NCBI GenBank assembly: GCA_014729935.1
Contig: WJJB01000269.1
Span: forward strand, 1-5,514
Direction: 5' to 3'
DNA length: 5,514 nucleotides
From: Candidatus Bathyarchaeota archaeon
Lineage (GTDB): Archaea; Asgardarchaeota; Lokiarchaeia; Sigyniarchaeales; Sigyniarchaeaceae
Below are positions 1-5,272 of this stretch, in pieces. Position 1 is the stretch's first letter. The number at the start of each line of letters is the position of its first letter. Under the pieces are notes generated by a model. The model did not search any database. It was not told the DNA's origin and saw only the letters and a program-made list of their open reading frames with translations. Made by a program: the position numbers and the translations under genes.

Positions 1-1311
1 AACGTGCATCTTGAGCCATTAGACGTTTCAGTACCTGTTGAAAAGATGTTCTCTCGCTTTTTTGATGAAGGCATCATGTCCATTCACCTAGTCGAGGGGC
101 AGGTGCCCCGTGGAAAAAAGGGGAAACCTGGTTCATGGGTCCTTGTACCAGTAGATGACGAAGTCCTAGATCGGGAAACCCTCTCCCGCTTGGCTAATGA
201 AATCCTCAATCTTGCAAGTGGAAAGGGACGCGATAGGGGCTTCCTAGAAATAAATTATGAAGGCGCAAAGGTGGTCCAGTTCCAACATTATCGAATCGCC
301 CTCGCGTATCCCCCGGTTTCAAAAATGTACGAAATCACCGTGACACGCCCGCTTGTCAAGCTAGATTTGGATTATTACCAGCTTCCTCGATCTCTCGTGG
401 AGAGGTTCACTGGTGAAGCCGATGGCATCCTGATAGCGGGACCACCGGGTGCGGGCAAATCCACCTTCGCGTCGGCATTGGCAAACTTTTACTCCCGCAG
501 AAATTTCGTGGTGAAAACGCTTGAAAGCGTGCGGGACTTGCAGGTAAATCCCGATATCACCCAATACGGGGCAATCGAGGGGGAGATGGAAAAAAACGCG
601 GATATGCTTCTTCTAGTACGCCCGGATTTCACCATCTTCGACGAGGTGCGGCGGACGAAAGATTTCAACATCTTCGTCGATCTGCGTCAGGCGGGAGTTG
701 GTATGGTCGGGGTAATCCATGCATCAGCTCCCATCGATGCGATCCAACGGTTCATCACCCGGGTTGACCTTGGCACGCTCCCGCAAATCATCGATACCGT
801 GGTTTATATTCAAGGTGGATCCATCCTAGATATACTCGGGATCCGGATGGTCGTCAAGATCCCGCGTGGGTTCAGGGATGAGGGGCTGGCACGACCCGTG
901 CTTGAAGTGTTTTCTTACCAGCAAGCAGGAAGAATACTCTACGAGATATATACGTTCGGCGAGAATACGGTCATCATCCCGCTAGATGGAAATGGAAAAA
1001 GGAACCGGGATCGTGGCAGGCGAAATTACCACCATTCCCAACATGATGCATCATCAGGCTACATTCAGGGTGATAGGGAAGGCATGACACGGATAGAAGG
1101 CGTGAAAAATATGAAATCGGTCGTGGAGTTATTTCCAGGGTATCGGGTGGCGGGTGAAGATATCGTCATTTGCACGAGTGATGGCACACCCGTGATGCAG
1201 GGAACCGTGTCCTCTAAAGGTAACATGCGCATTCGAAAGAAAACGCCGATTGGCAACCAGCTCTCCATGCTCTTGAAGCGCGGGGAACAGCTTTTTTTCC
1301 ATATCGCGTGA
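1..1311 (+). CDS. PINA-family ATPase (VirB11/PilT-like), 5'-partial
   Basis: The frame is open to the window edge, and the GTG at 4 is probably internal because family members carry an N-terminal PIN nuclease domain that would lie upstream. Numbering from that GTG, residues 20-50 hold the family linker (FFDEGIMSIHL, then KKGKPGSW). The ATPase core has Walker A GPPGAGKS at 146-153, a Walker B-like IFDE at 211-214 after LLLVRPD, and a His box ending GVIHA at 236-240. Sulfolobus PINA is a hexameric ATPase/helicase tied to Holliday-junction processing; the same role here is inferred from the family. Residues about 371-435 match the small C-terminal beta domain that follows KH in euryarchaeal homologues. 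Residues 330-360, where KH should be, are low-quality sequence rich in Asn, Arg and His, which suggests compensating frameshifts (see findings). The gene converges on the BI-1-like gene. The family call is firm; the exact cellular role is not. Confidence 0.88.
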   Translation, partial: NVHLEPLDVSVPVEKMFSRFFDEGIMSIHLVEGQVPRGKKGKPGSWVLVPVDDEVLDRETLSRLANEILNLASGKGRDRGFLEINYEGAKVVQFQHYRIALAYPPVSKMYEITVTRPLVKLDLDYYQLPRSLVERFTGEADGILIAGPPGAGKSTFASALANFYSRRNFVVKTLESVRDLQVNPDITQYGAIEGEMEKNADMLLLVRPDFTIFDEVRRTKDFNIFVDLRQAGVGMVGVIHASAPIDAIQRFITRVDLGTLPQIIDTVVYIQGGSILDILGIRMVVKIPRGFRDEGLARPVLEVFSYQQAGRILYEIYTFGENTVIIPLDGNGKRNRDRGRRNYHHSQHDASSGYIQGDREGMTRIEGVKNMKSVVELFPGYRVAGEDIVICTSDGTPVMQGTVSSKGNMRIRKKTPIGNQLSMLLKRGEQLFFHIA

Positions 1312-1317
1312 AAAAAA
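1311..1317 (-). terminator. U-tract terminator candidate for the BI-1-like gene
   Basis: On the minus strand this is a run of seven T, about 65 bases after the stop at 1382-1384 and preceded by other T-rich stretches (1341-1349). Archaeal RNA polymerase commonly terminates at U-tracts. The run overlaps the last base of the convergent ATPase stop codon. Function is inferred from composition and position only. Confidence 0.4.
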
Positions 1318-1354
1318 CAACGCGGTACACCAGTTGAAACAAGAGAAAATAGGG

Positions 1355-1392
1355 GCAGGGATCCGAGTAATTATTATCCCGTTAATCCCTGC
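1355..1392. repeat. Inverted repeat between convergent genes
   Basis: GCAGGGAT at 1355-1362 is exactly complementary to ATCCCTGC at 1385-1392, giving an 8-bp stem with a 22-base loop. The right arm lies inside the last codons of the BI-1-like gene and the loop contains its stop codon. A second ATCCC at 1376-1380 can pair with GGGAT at 1358-1362, so two hairpins compete for the same left arm. The position suggests a 3'-end structure or transcription barrier between convergent genes, but archaeal termination does not require hairpins, so its function is uncertain. Confidence 0.5.
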
Positions 1393-2140
1393 TTGAACGT
1401 CCGATGACCAAGATCAGGAATATCCGGACGATGAGGATGAAATAATCAAGCGCCAAGTGCGCCGTGGCATATACCCAACGTCCTGAAGATACCCTGTCCC
1501 TGAGAGCTGCCAAATCATATAACGTGCAGAACCCAGTTAGAAACACGGCAAGGAATGACGAGCCCAGCAAGTACAGGGAGAAATTACCGATAAGCAAAGA
1601 ACTTATCATCCACACGAGGAACCCGACCGACGCGAACATGACTATGTAAATGCTGATACGAACGAAACCCGACCCTGGATTAAAAAACCTGGATGAGTAC
1701 CTGGTAAGCATGTAGATCGTGAAAACCGTCGCCGTGGCTGCAAACACCGCCACCGTGAAAAGCATCAAGACTTCTTGAAGGTCTCCAAGCAGGACCAAGC
1801 CATATCCGACAACAGGTGCTTGCACCAAGCCAGCGGAAAAGCATAGCGCGTAAAATAACGGTAATGCAACGTTATTTTTCCCCTGCATGCCAGTCACGAA
1901 GGTGGCTATGGCAAGCGCAAAATAAGCCACGATGGACAAGATCAAACCAGGCAGGCTATAGATGATGTTGAACAAGACGGTAAGGTTCACGACGAACATG
2001 GTAACGCAAAAGATCACGGTTCCATACGCCATCGTCGGGAGGACACTGTACTTTATTATCTCGTCAACAGTCTCCTCGTCTTGCACGTATCCCGTCTCGT
2101 TCCCGATATTTCCGTATTCGAAATATTCACCTGGCATCAT
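1382..2140 (-). CDS. Bax inhibitor-1 / YccA-like membrane protein
   Basis: The protein has 252 residues from the first ATG. A short acidic N-terminus (to about residue 30) is followed by seven hydrophobic segments near 34-58, 61-84, 92-116, 121-146, 160-184, 187-208 and 226-247. The C-terminal part carries the features of the BI-1/TMBIM fold: LYD with Asp209, and LALD with Asp232 in the last, semi-polar helix. The 23-residue spacing is close to the 24 between the paired pH-sensing Asp171 and Asp195 of Bacillus YetJ, a calcium-leak channel. A pH-dependent cation leak in the cytoplasmic membrane is therefore plausible but inferred. There are two candidate starts, ATG-ATG. The SD-like GAAGTGAT (2143-2150) lies 2 bases before the first and 5 before the second, so the second (A at 2137) may be used. 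A strong promoter sits at 2171-2192. The gene is monocistronic by layout. Confidence 0.72.
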   Translation of the reverse strand: MMPGEYFEYGNIGNETGYVQDEETVDEIIKYSVLPTMAYGTVIFCVTMFVVNLTVLFNIIYSLPGLILSIVAYFALAIATFVTGMQGKNNVALPLFYALCFSAGLVQAPVVGYGLVLLGDLQEVLMLFTVAVFAATATVFTIYMLTRYSSRFFNPGSGFVRISIYIVMFASVGFLVWMISSLLIGNFSLYLLGSSFLAVFLTGFCTLYDLAALRDRVSSGRWVYATAHLALDYFILIVRIFLILVIGRSSRD

Positions 2141-2142
2141 AA

Positions 2143-2150
2143 ATCACTTC
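2143..2150 (-). promoter_or_regulatory. Shine-Dalgarno site of the BI-1-like gene
   Basis: The minus strand reads GAAGTGAT, one mismatch from the archaeal SD core (A/G)GAGGTGAT. Its spacing of 2 bases to the ATG at 2140 is very tight, while 5 bases to the next ATG at 2137 is normal; this favours the second Met. An in-frame TGA at 2144-2146 rules out any start further upstream. Confidence 0.5.
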
Positions 2151-2170
2151 ATGTAACTAATACAGGTTCT

Positions 2171-2192
2171 TGAATTTATGCTTTTTTGCGAA
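2171..2192 (-). promoter_or_regulatory. BRE/TATA promoter of the BI-1-like gene
   Basis: The minus strand reads TTCGCAAAAAAGCATAAATT: a purine-rich BRE-like stretch followed by a TATA-like CATAAATT centred near 2177. With the usual archaeal spacing of about 26 bases, transcription would begin near 2151, giving a leader of about 11 bases that just accommodates the SD site. Its core (2175-2192) is 17/18 identical to the element upstream of threonine synthase at 5225-5242, which strengthens the call. Confidence 0.65.
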
Positions 2193-2285
2193 AGAAAACA
2201 AGCCCCTATTGATTAATTGAGGCGTGGCATGTCAAAGCATGATAGTATCCTTCATATTATCGGATTAACCTGAATCTATGAATCC

Positions 2286-2345
2286 TGGCGGGAATTAATT
2301 CACGATGATATTTAGGCCGTGAAAGAATAACCACTTCACCCGCCA
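2286..2345. repeat. Nested inverted repeat with alternative pairing
   Basis: The outer stem TGGCGGG (2286-2292) pairs exactly with CCCGCCA (2339-2345). Inside, TTCACG (2299-2304) pairs with CGTGAA (2318-2323). The same GTGAA can instead pair with TTCAC at 2335-2339, so two mutually exclusive inner folds exist. This could be part of a structured RNA or a cis-regulatory element; there is no match to a riboswitch class that I recognise, and chance pairing is not excluded. Confidence 0.35.
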
Positions 2346-2450
2346 AGCCACCCGGGGATCAAACGGGATGCAGCGCGCCACCATGGAACCATGCCAGCCT
2401 GCACGGGAATCTCCATGAATGAAAAAGGAAGATCACGGGAAGGACGAGAG

Positions 2451-2461
2451 AATTTATCTTT
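2451..2461 (+). promoter_or_regulatory. Possible TATA element of the JAMM gene
   Basis: AATTTATCTTT preceded by purine-rich GACGAGAG resembles a BRE/TATA pair. It would place transcription start near 2482 and leave a leader of about 60 bases before the ATG at 2542. It is weaker than the two shared promoters and is the best candidate rather than a firm one. Confidence 0.3.
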
Positions 2462-2478
2462 AATGCTGCATTAGCATT
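2462..2478. repeat. Operator-like palindrome AATGCT-GCATT-AGCATT
   Basis: AATGCT (2462-2467) and AGCATT (2473-2478) form a perfect 6-bp inverted repeat around a 5-base centre, and the left part AATGC-T-GCATT is itself a palindrome. It lies just downstream of the candidate TATA at 2451-2461, between it and the predicted start site, which is where many archaeal repressors bind. A role as an operator for the JAMM gene is inferred. Confidence 0.35.
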
Positions 2479-2535
2479 CCCGTGCAAGGGAGTCCGCCTT
2501 TCATTTTCAACTGTAGATAGAAGAGACATAACACC

Positions 2536-2541
2536 GTGATC
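2536..2541 (+). promoter_or_regulatory. Shine-Dalgarno GTGATC deciding the JAMM start
   Basis: GTGATC matches the archaeal anti-SD complement GGTGATC and directly abuts ATG-ATG at 2542 and 2545. The GTG at 2536, although in frame, is therefore better read as the ribosome binding site than as the start codon. The same tight arrangement (GTGAT followed by ATG-ATG) occurs at the BI-1-like gene. Confidence 0.5.
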
Positions 2542-2994
2542 ATGATGACTTTTCGATACTTAATCCCAAAAAGCGTCTTCAACGAACTCACCAAGTTGTG
2601 TGTCGACCGTGCGCCCACCGTCGTTTGGGGGAAATTATTTGCAGATAGGAAAGAATCATTCGCTGTCGTGAGCTCCTTCGAGATCGATGAGCAAAGATCT
2701 GATAACGAGGGCCACGAGAGACCCAAGAGCTGGATGCGAATGAAGAAAACTAAGATCAAGACCAATCGGAAGCTCAAGGAAGAGGAAGGATACGATATCA
2801 TCTGGAATTTCCACACCCATCCTTCTGGGAATACAGAGCTTCACGAAATAGACTTGAAAATCCTCAATTACCTATCCATGGGAGTGATGGTGATCATCAC
2901 CGACAAGGAAATCGTGGGATGGTACTACGACAAGCGAAGTACAAAGAAACCAATCATCGAGAAGATGATATACGAGGTCATAGACGATATCTGA
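2542..2994 (+). CDS. JAMM/MPN-fold metalloprotease-like protein
   Basis: The protein has 150 residues from ATG 2542. The JAMM zinc motif is clear: HTHPSGN with His91 and His93, and Asp104 in ELHEIDL, at the canonical HxHP-x(10)-D spacing. JAMM proteins cleave isopeptide bonds to ubiquitin-like modifiers (Rpn11, archaeal SAMP-deconjugating enzymes) or act as inactive scaffolds. Two usual active-site positions differ. The Ser between the HxHP and the Asp is His101, and the Glu of the P-x-E-x-x-G strand is Val27 (PTVVWG at 25-30); Glu47 is the only nearby substitute. Residues 49-84 form a highly charged Lys/Glu/Arg-rich insert before the active site. There is no signal peptide, so it is probably cytoplasmic. 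It stands alone on its strand, convergent with the zinc-finger membrane protein. The fold call is strong; activity and substrate are unknown. Confidence 0.8.
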   Translation: MMTFRYLIPKSVFNELTKLCVDRAPTVVWGKLFADRKESFAVVSSFEIDEQRSDNEGHERPKSWMRMKKTKIKTNRKLKEEEGYDIIWNFHTHPSGNTELHEIDLKILNYLSMGVMVIITDKEIVGWYYDKRSTKKPIIEKMIYEVIDDI

Positions 2995-3065
2995 CCTCAC
3001 CTCTTTCTTCTAGCCACGGTACTCAGGCGCGGTGAACTCGTTCATTCATGCGGAGGTAATTCACG

Positions 3066-3071
3066 AAAAAA
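3066..3071 (-). terminator. U-tract terminator candidate for the zinc-finger gene
   Basis: The minus strand carries six T starting 17 bases after the stop at 3088-3090, preceded by TTGTTTGTTAC. This is a typical archaeal U-rich termination signal. On the other strand the JAMM gene is followed at once by a pyrimidine-rich CCTCACCTCTTTCTTCT (2995-3011), its likely 3'-end signal. Confidence 0.45.
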
Positions 3072-3087
3072 GTAACAAACAAGAGTA

Positions 3088-3555
3088 TCAAGATGATATC
3101 TTGCGTTCTTGCATCTTTCCAGCGATTCGATTGGCTGCTTCTTCAAGTTCAGCGGAAAATTGCTTGTCCTTCTTGCTCTTCATCTTAAGGAGGGCCCCAC
3201 CAATACCTGTCATTGCAATTCCAACGATCACCAATCCGATTCCTGCCAATGTATCGCCCATGCTAAAAAACGGGATGCAAAGCAACCCGATAAGAATTCC
3301 AATGCAAAACATGGTCACTATGAAATAATTACCTTTCCTTGCTTTAACGACCATCCCTATTAATGACTCGAGCTCCTCCTTCTCATCCTCAGTCACGAAT
3401 GGCTCGCATTGCGGGCACACACCACCCTTGCGAATACACGATAGGCATATGTTGCTCTTGCATGTCTTGCATTTTATGGCTTCCTTGGCATCATACAATT
3501 GTTGCCGTTTACCGCAGGCTCCGCAACTATAGGTTACAACGCTTATTTTTACCAT
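3088..3555 (-). CDS. Four-CxxC zinc-finger protein with two TM helices
   Basis: The protein has 155 residues from ATG 3555. The N-terminus has four CxxC pairs at 11-14, 29-32, 37-40 and 47-50, i.e. C-x2-C-x14-C-x2-C-x4-C-x2-C-x6-CPxC. Eight ligands in this order suggest a two-zinc cross-brace domain of the RING/FYVE type; two separate zinc ribbons are the alternative. An acidic linker (55-63) follows, then two membrane helices near 77-97 and 102-123, and a Lys-rich then amphipathic C-terminal tail (124-155). Both termini are probably cytoplasmic, with the short SMGD turn outside. The start is chosen because AAGGTGA (3564-3570) lies 8 bases upstream. An in-frame ATG at 3585 would add 10 residues that are encoded by the SD itself, and the frame beyond it runs through the promoter at 3628-3645. 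I do not recognise a named family. A ligase-like or membrane-scaffold role is inference. Confidence 0.7.
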   Translation of the reverse strand: MVKISVVTYSCGACGKRQQLYDAKEAIKCKTCKSNICLSCIRKGGVCPQCEPFVTEDEKEELESLIGMVVKARKGNYFIVTMFCIGILIGLLCIPFFSMGDTLAGIGLVIVGIAMTGIGGALLKMKSKKDKQFSAELEEAANRIAGKMQERKISS

Positions 3556-3563
3556 GTTTCCTT

Positions 3564-3570
3564 TCACCTT
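3564..3570 (-). promoter_or_regulatory. Shine-Dalgarno AAGGTGA of the zinc-finger gene
   Basis: AAGGTGA on the minus strand is complementary to the archaeal 16S 3' end and lies 8 bases before the ATG at 3555. It fixes the start there rather than at the ATG of 3585 or the more distal in-frame ATG at 3702. Confidence 0.6.
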
Positions 3571-3627
3571 CTCTCTGCTATTCATGCGTATATGGTCAAT
3601 TGGAATGAATACTTCCAAGCTACTTTC

Positions 3628-3645
3628 AAAATATATTCTATAAAG
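3628..3645 (-). promoter_or_regulatory. TATA element of the zinc-finger gene
   Basis: The minus strand reads CTTTATAGAATATATTTT, a long AT-rich stretch with two overlapping TATA-like cores. It predicts transcription start near 3605-3612 and a leader of about 50 bases to the ATG at 3555. It gives this gene its own promoter even though threonine synthase lies upstream on the same strand. Confidence 0.5.
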
Positions 3646-3726
3646 TAATAAAGCTACCATTCTCTCGAGCATTGCATGTGTGTATTCTCCATGTCCGCTC
3701 ATTCTTCATGAAGGTTCCATATCCCA

Positions 3727-3771
3727 GTGGTTCAAGTGATCTATCGTTAAACTGAGTCTTTACCGAACCAC
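3727..3771. repeat. Inverted repeat downstream of threonine synthase
   Basis: GTGGTTC (3727-3733) is exactly complementary to GAACCAC (3765-3771), with a short inner TAAA/TTTA pairing (3748-3751 with 3759-3762). It lies about 60 bases past the threonine synthase stop in the 245-base gap before the zinc-finger gene, so it could be a 3'-UTR structure. There is no adjacent U-tract on either strand. Nothing else recognisable was seen in 3646-3830. Confidence 0.35.
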
Positions 3772-3830
3772 ATGCAGAAAACCAGGGATGAGACAAGCTG
3801 ATGGCATGGTTGAGATGACCCAGATTCACT

Positions 3831-5201
3831 TCAAGAGAATTTCTTAAGCAGGAATTGCTTGAAACTGGCGTATTCTCGAGGTATTCGCTCAAATTGCTCG
3901 GGCTTATCCTGCATTTCTCGCAAGATTCTTGGCATATCTGGATTGATTCCAACGATCTCCCGGATGAGTATGGGGAATTTTGCAGGATCCGCCGTCTCGA
4001 AACTCACGAAGGGCCCACTATTTCCCGTTTCTTGAACGAAACTATCAATACCAGCCCATCCAACCGCACCATGAGGTTCCAAGATGTACCCGTGTTCCTG
4101 ATTCACCCGGTGAATCACCTTCCTAGTGGTTTCATCATCTATCGACACGCTATACAAGTCAGATCTCATCATTTCCATGTCTGGCTGCTTCGAGACCTTG
4201 CCTTCATGATCCATGATGCCACCGTAGAGATCCACGATGCGAGCAAGATTCGAAGGATGTCCAACATTCATGGCGTTGCTCAAAGCCTTTCGAGATGGTT
4301 CCACCTTTTGGTACCTGCCAGTATTCAAGAACACGGGAAATTCATCATTTGCATTCACTGCCGCGATGAACTTGCGCACAGGCAACCCGAGTTGCTTTGC
4401 TATCAATCCTCCCATCAAGTTCCCGAAATTGCCTGAGGGTACCGAAATCACCAGGGGTTCGTGCTCGTTGCTTGCTTGGATTCTGTTTTCATTCACACGC
4501 AGGAATGCCCAGAAATAATAAACACTTTGGGGTAACAATCGTCCAACGTTAATCGAGTTAGCCGAAGAAAGCGATAAACCTGCAAGATCGGGGTCTGCAA
4601 ACGCCTGCTTCACGAGGGCTTGGCAATCATCGAATTTTCCATCAATAGCGATGGCGGTCACGTTCCCTCCAAGGGTGGTCATTTGCTTCCTTTGCCTGTC
4701 TGATACCTCGTTCTCAGGGAATAGCACGGTCACCTTGATCCGATCAACCCCGTGGAATGCAGAAGCCACTGCGCCCCCCGTATCTCCCGATGTTGCAGTC
4801 AAGATGAGCAATTCACCACCTTTTTCCTGCAAGAAGTACTGCATCAACCGAGCCATGGTGCGAGCTGCAAAATCCTTGAAGGAGGCAGTTGGTCCCTTAT
4901 CCAAGCGAAGCACGTGTCTATCTTCCACGACAAAATCCAACGGCACGGGGAAATTGTAGGCATCCCTGGTTATCGTTCGAAGCGTGCGAGGGGGGAGTTG
5001 ATCTCCAATCAAGCGGGAAAGAACGGTGAATCCAACTTCCGGATAATCCAAGGATACCATGTCTCGTATTTCCTCAATCGACATACGAGGATACTTGTCT
5101 GGAGTGAACAATCCCTTATCTGGAGCCAAGCCTTTCAGTAACGCCTCGCTGAACTCGACTTTCCTGCTGTCGTGATTAGTTGAATGAAACTGCAGCGCCA
5201 T
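3831..5201 (-). CDS. thrC: Threonine synthase, long PLP-dependent form
   Basis: The gene is complete, 456 residues. It converts O-phosphohomoserine to threonine, the last step of threonine synthesis, in the cytoplasm with PLP. The N-terminal threonine-synthase domain is recognisable (FHSTNHDS at 5-12, then KGLAPDKGLFTPD at 23-35). The PLP lysine is Lys109 in GPTASFKDFAARTM. ATSGDTGGAV (136-145) and PSGNFGN (255-261) are the phosphate-binding and active-site loops, and SANSIN is at 213-218. The length and N-terminal domain place it in the long form common in bacteria rather than the roughly 350-residue form of many archaea, which raises possible transfer from bacteria. The ATG at 5201 coincides with the predicted transcription start (TATA centred near 5227) and has no SD, so the mRNA is probably leaderless. 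No homoserine kinase or dehydrogenase gene is nearby. It is divergent from the MFS gene. Confidence 0.95.
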   Translation of the reverse strand: MALQFHSTNHDSRKVEFSEALLKGLAPDKGLFTPDKYPRMSIEEIRDMVSLDYPEVGFTVLSRLIGDQLPPRTLRTITRDAYNFPVPLDFVVEDRHVLRLDKGPTASFKDFAARTMARLMQYFLQEKGGELLILTATSGDTGGAVASAFHGVDRIKVTVLFPENEVSDRQRKQMTTLGGNVTAIAIDGKFDDCQALVKQAFADPDLAGLSLSSANSINVGRLLPQSVYYFWAFLRVNENRIQASNEHEPLVISVPSGNFGNLMGGLIAKQLGLPVRKFIAAVNANDEFPVFLNTGRYQKVEPSRKALSNAMNVGHPSNLARIVDLYGGIMDHEGKVSKQPDMEMMRSDLYSVSIDDETTRKVIHRVNQEHGYILEPHGAVGWAGIDSFVQETGNSGPFVSFETADPAKFPILIREIVGINPDMPRILREMQDKPEQFERIPREYASFKQFLLKKFS

Positions 5202-5220
5202 GATTATGACAAATGGAAAT

Positions 5221-5242
5221 CAATTTTATGCTTTCTTGCGAA
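5221..5242 (-). promoter_or_regulatory. BRE/TATA promoter of threonine synthase
   Basis: The minus strand reads TTCGCAAGAAAGCATAAAATTG: BRE-like purines and then CATAAAAT centred near 5227. The 26-base rule puts transcription start at about 5201, on the A of the ATG. The core 5225-5242 differs from the element at 2175-2192 by one base in 18. The TATA core is near-symmetric (CAATTTTATG on the plus strand) and could also serve the divergent MFS gene. Confidence 0.65.
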
Positions 5243-5272
5243 GTGTACTATCAGTAATCATCGACGAAGGAA

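Larger units (their letters stand above)
2141..2541. other. 400-base divergent intergenic region
   Basis: No convincing gene was found here. The region holds the minus-strand promoter at 2171-2192, a structured segment at 2286-2345, a GC-rich block at about 2331-2410 flanked by AT-rich sequence, a possible plus-strand TATA at 2451-2461 and a palindrome at 2462-2478. The only short ATG frames (14 to 19 codons, starting at 2229, 2369 and 2415) have no SD and no recognisable product. The T-loop consensus of a tRNA is absent. The size is large for a divergent pair in this window and leaves room for a small RNA. Confidence 0.5.

Noticed and set aside
2230..2275. C/D-box sRNA suggested by ATGATAG and CTGA
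   Set aside because: The C box deviates from RTGATGA and no C'/D' pair was found.
2229..2474. Short ATG frames of 14 to 19 codons in the intergenic region
   Set aside because: They have no SD, no recognisable product and a length expected by chance.
2460..2844. Minus-strand open frames opposite the JAMM gene
   Set aside because: The plus strand carries the HTHP...D motif and an SD; the antisense frames have neither.
3474..3490. TTTATGGCTTCCTTGGC, a partial copy of the shared promoter element
   Set aside because: It lies inside the zinc-finger coding region (AKEAIK codons) with several mismatches; chance similarity is more likely.
3556..3702. 49-residue N-terminal extension of the zinc-finger protein back to the ATG at 3702
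   Set aside because: It runs through the TATA element at 3628-3645 and the SD at 3564-3570, and its translation shows no domain.
3638..3952. 104-residue minus-strand open frame overlapping the threonine synthase 3' end
   Set aside because: It lies in another frame of a clearly coding threonine synthase and has no domain, SD or promoter.
3855..5141. Long plus-strand open frames opposite threonine synthase (e.g. 3855-4436, 4752-5141)
   Set aside because: They are antisense to a complete, motif-rich gene and show no protein-like motifs of their own.
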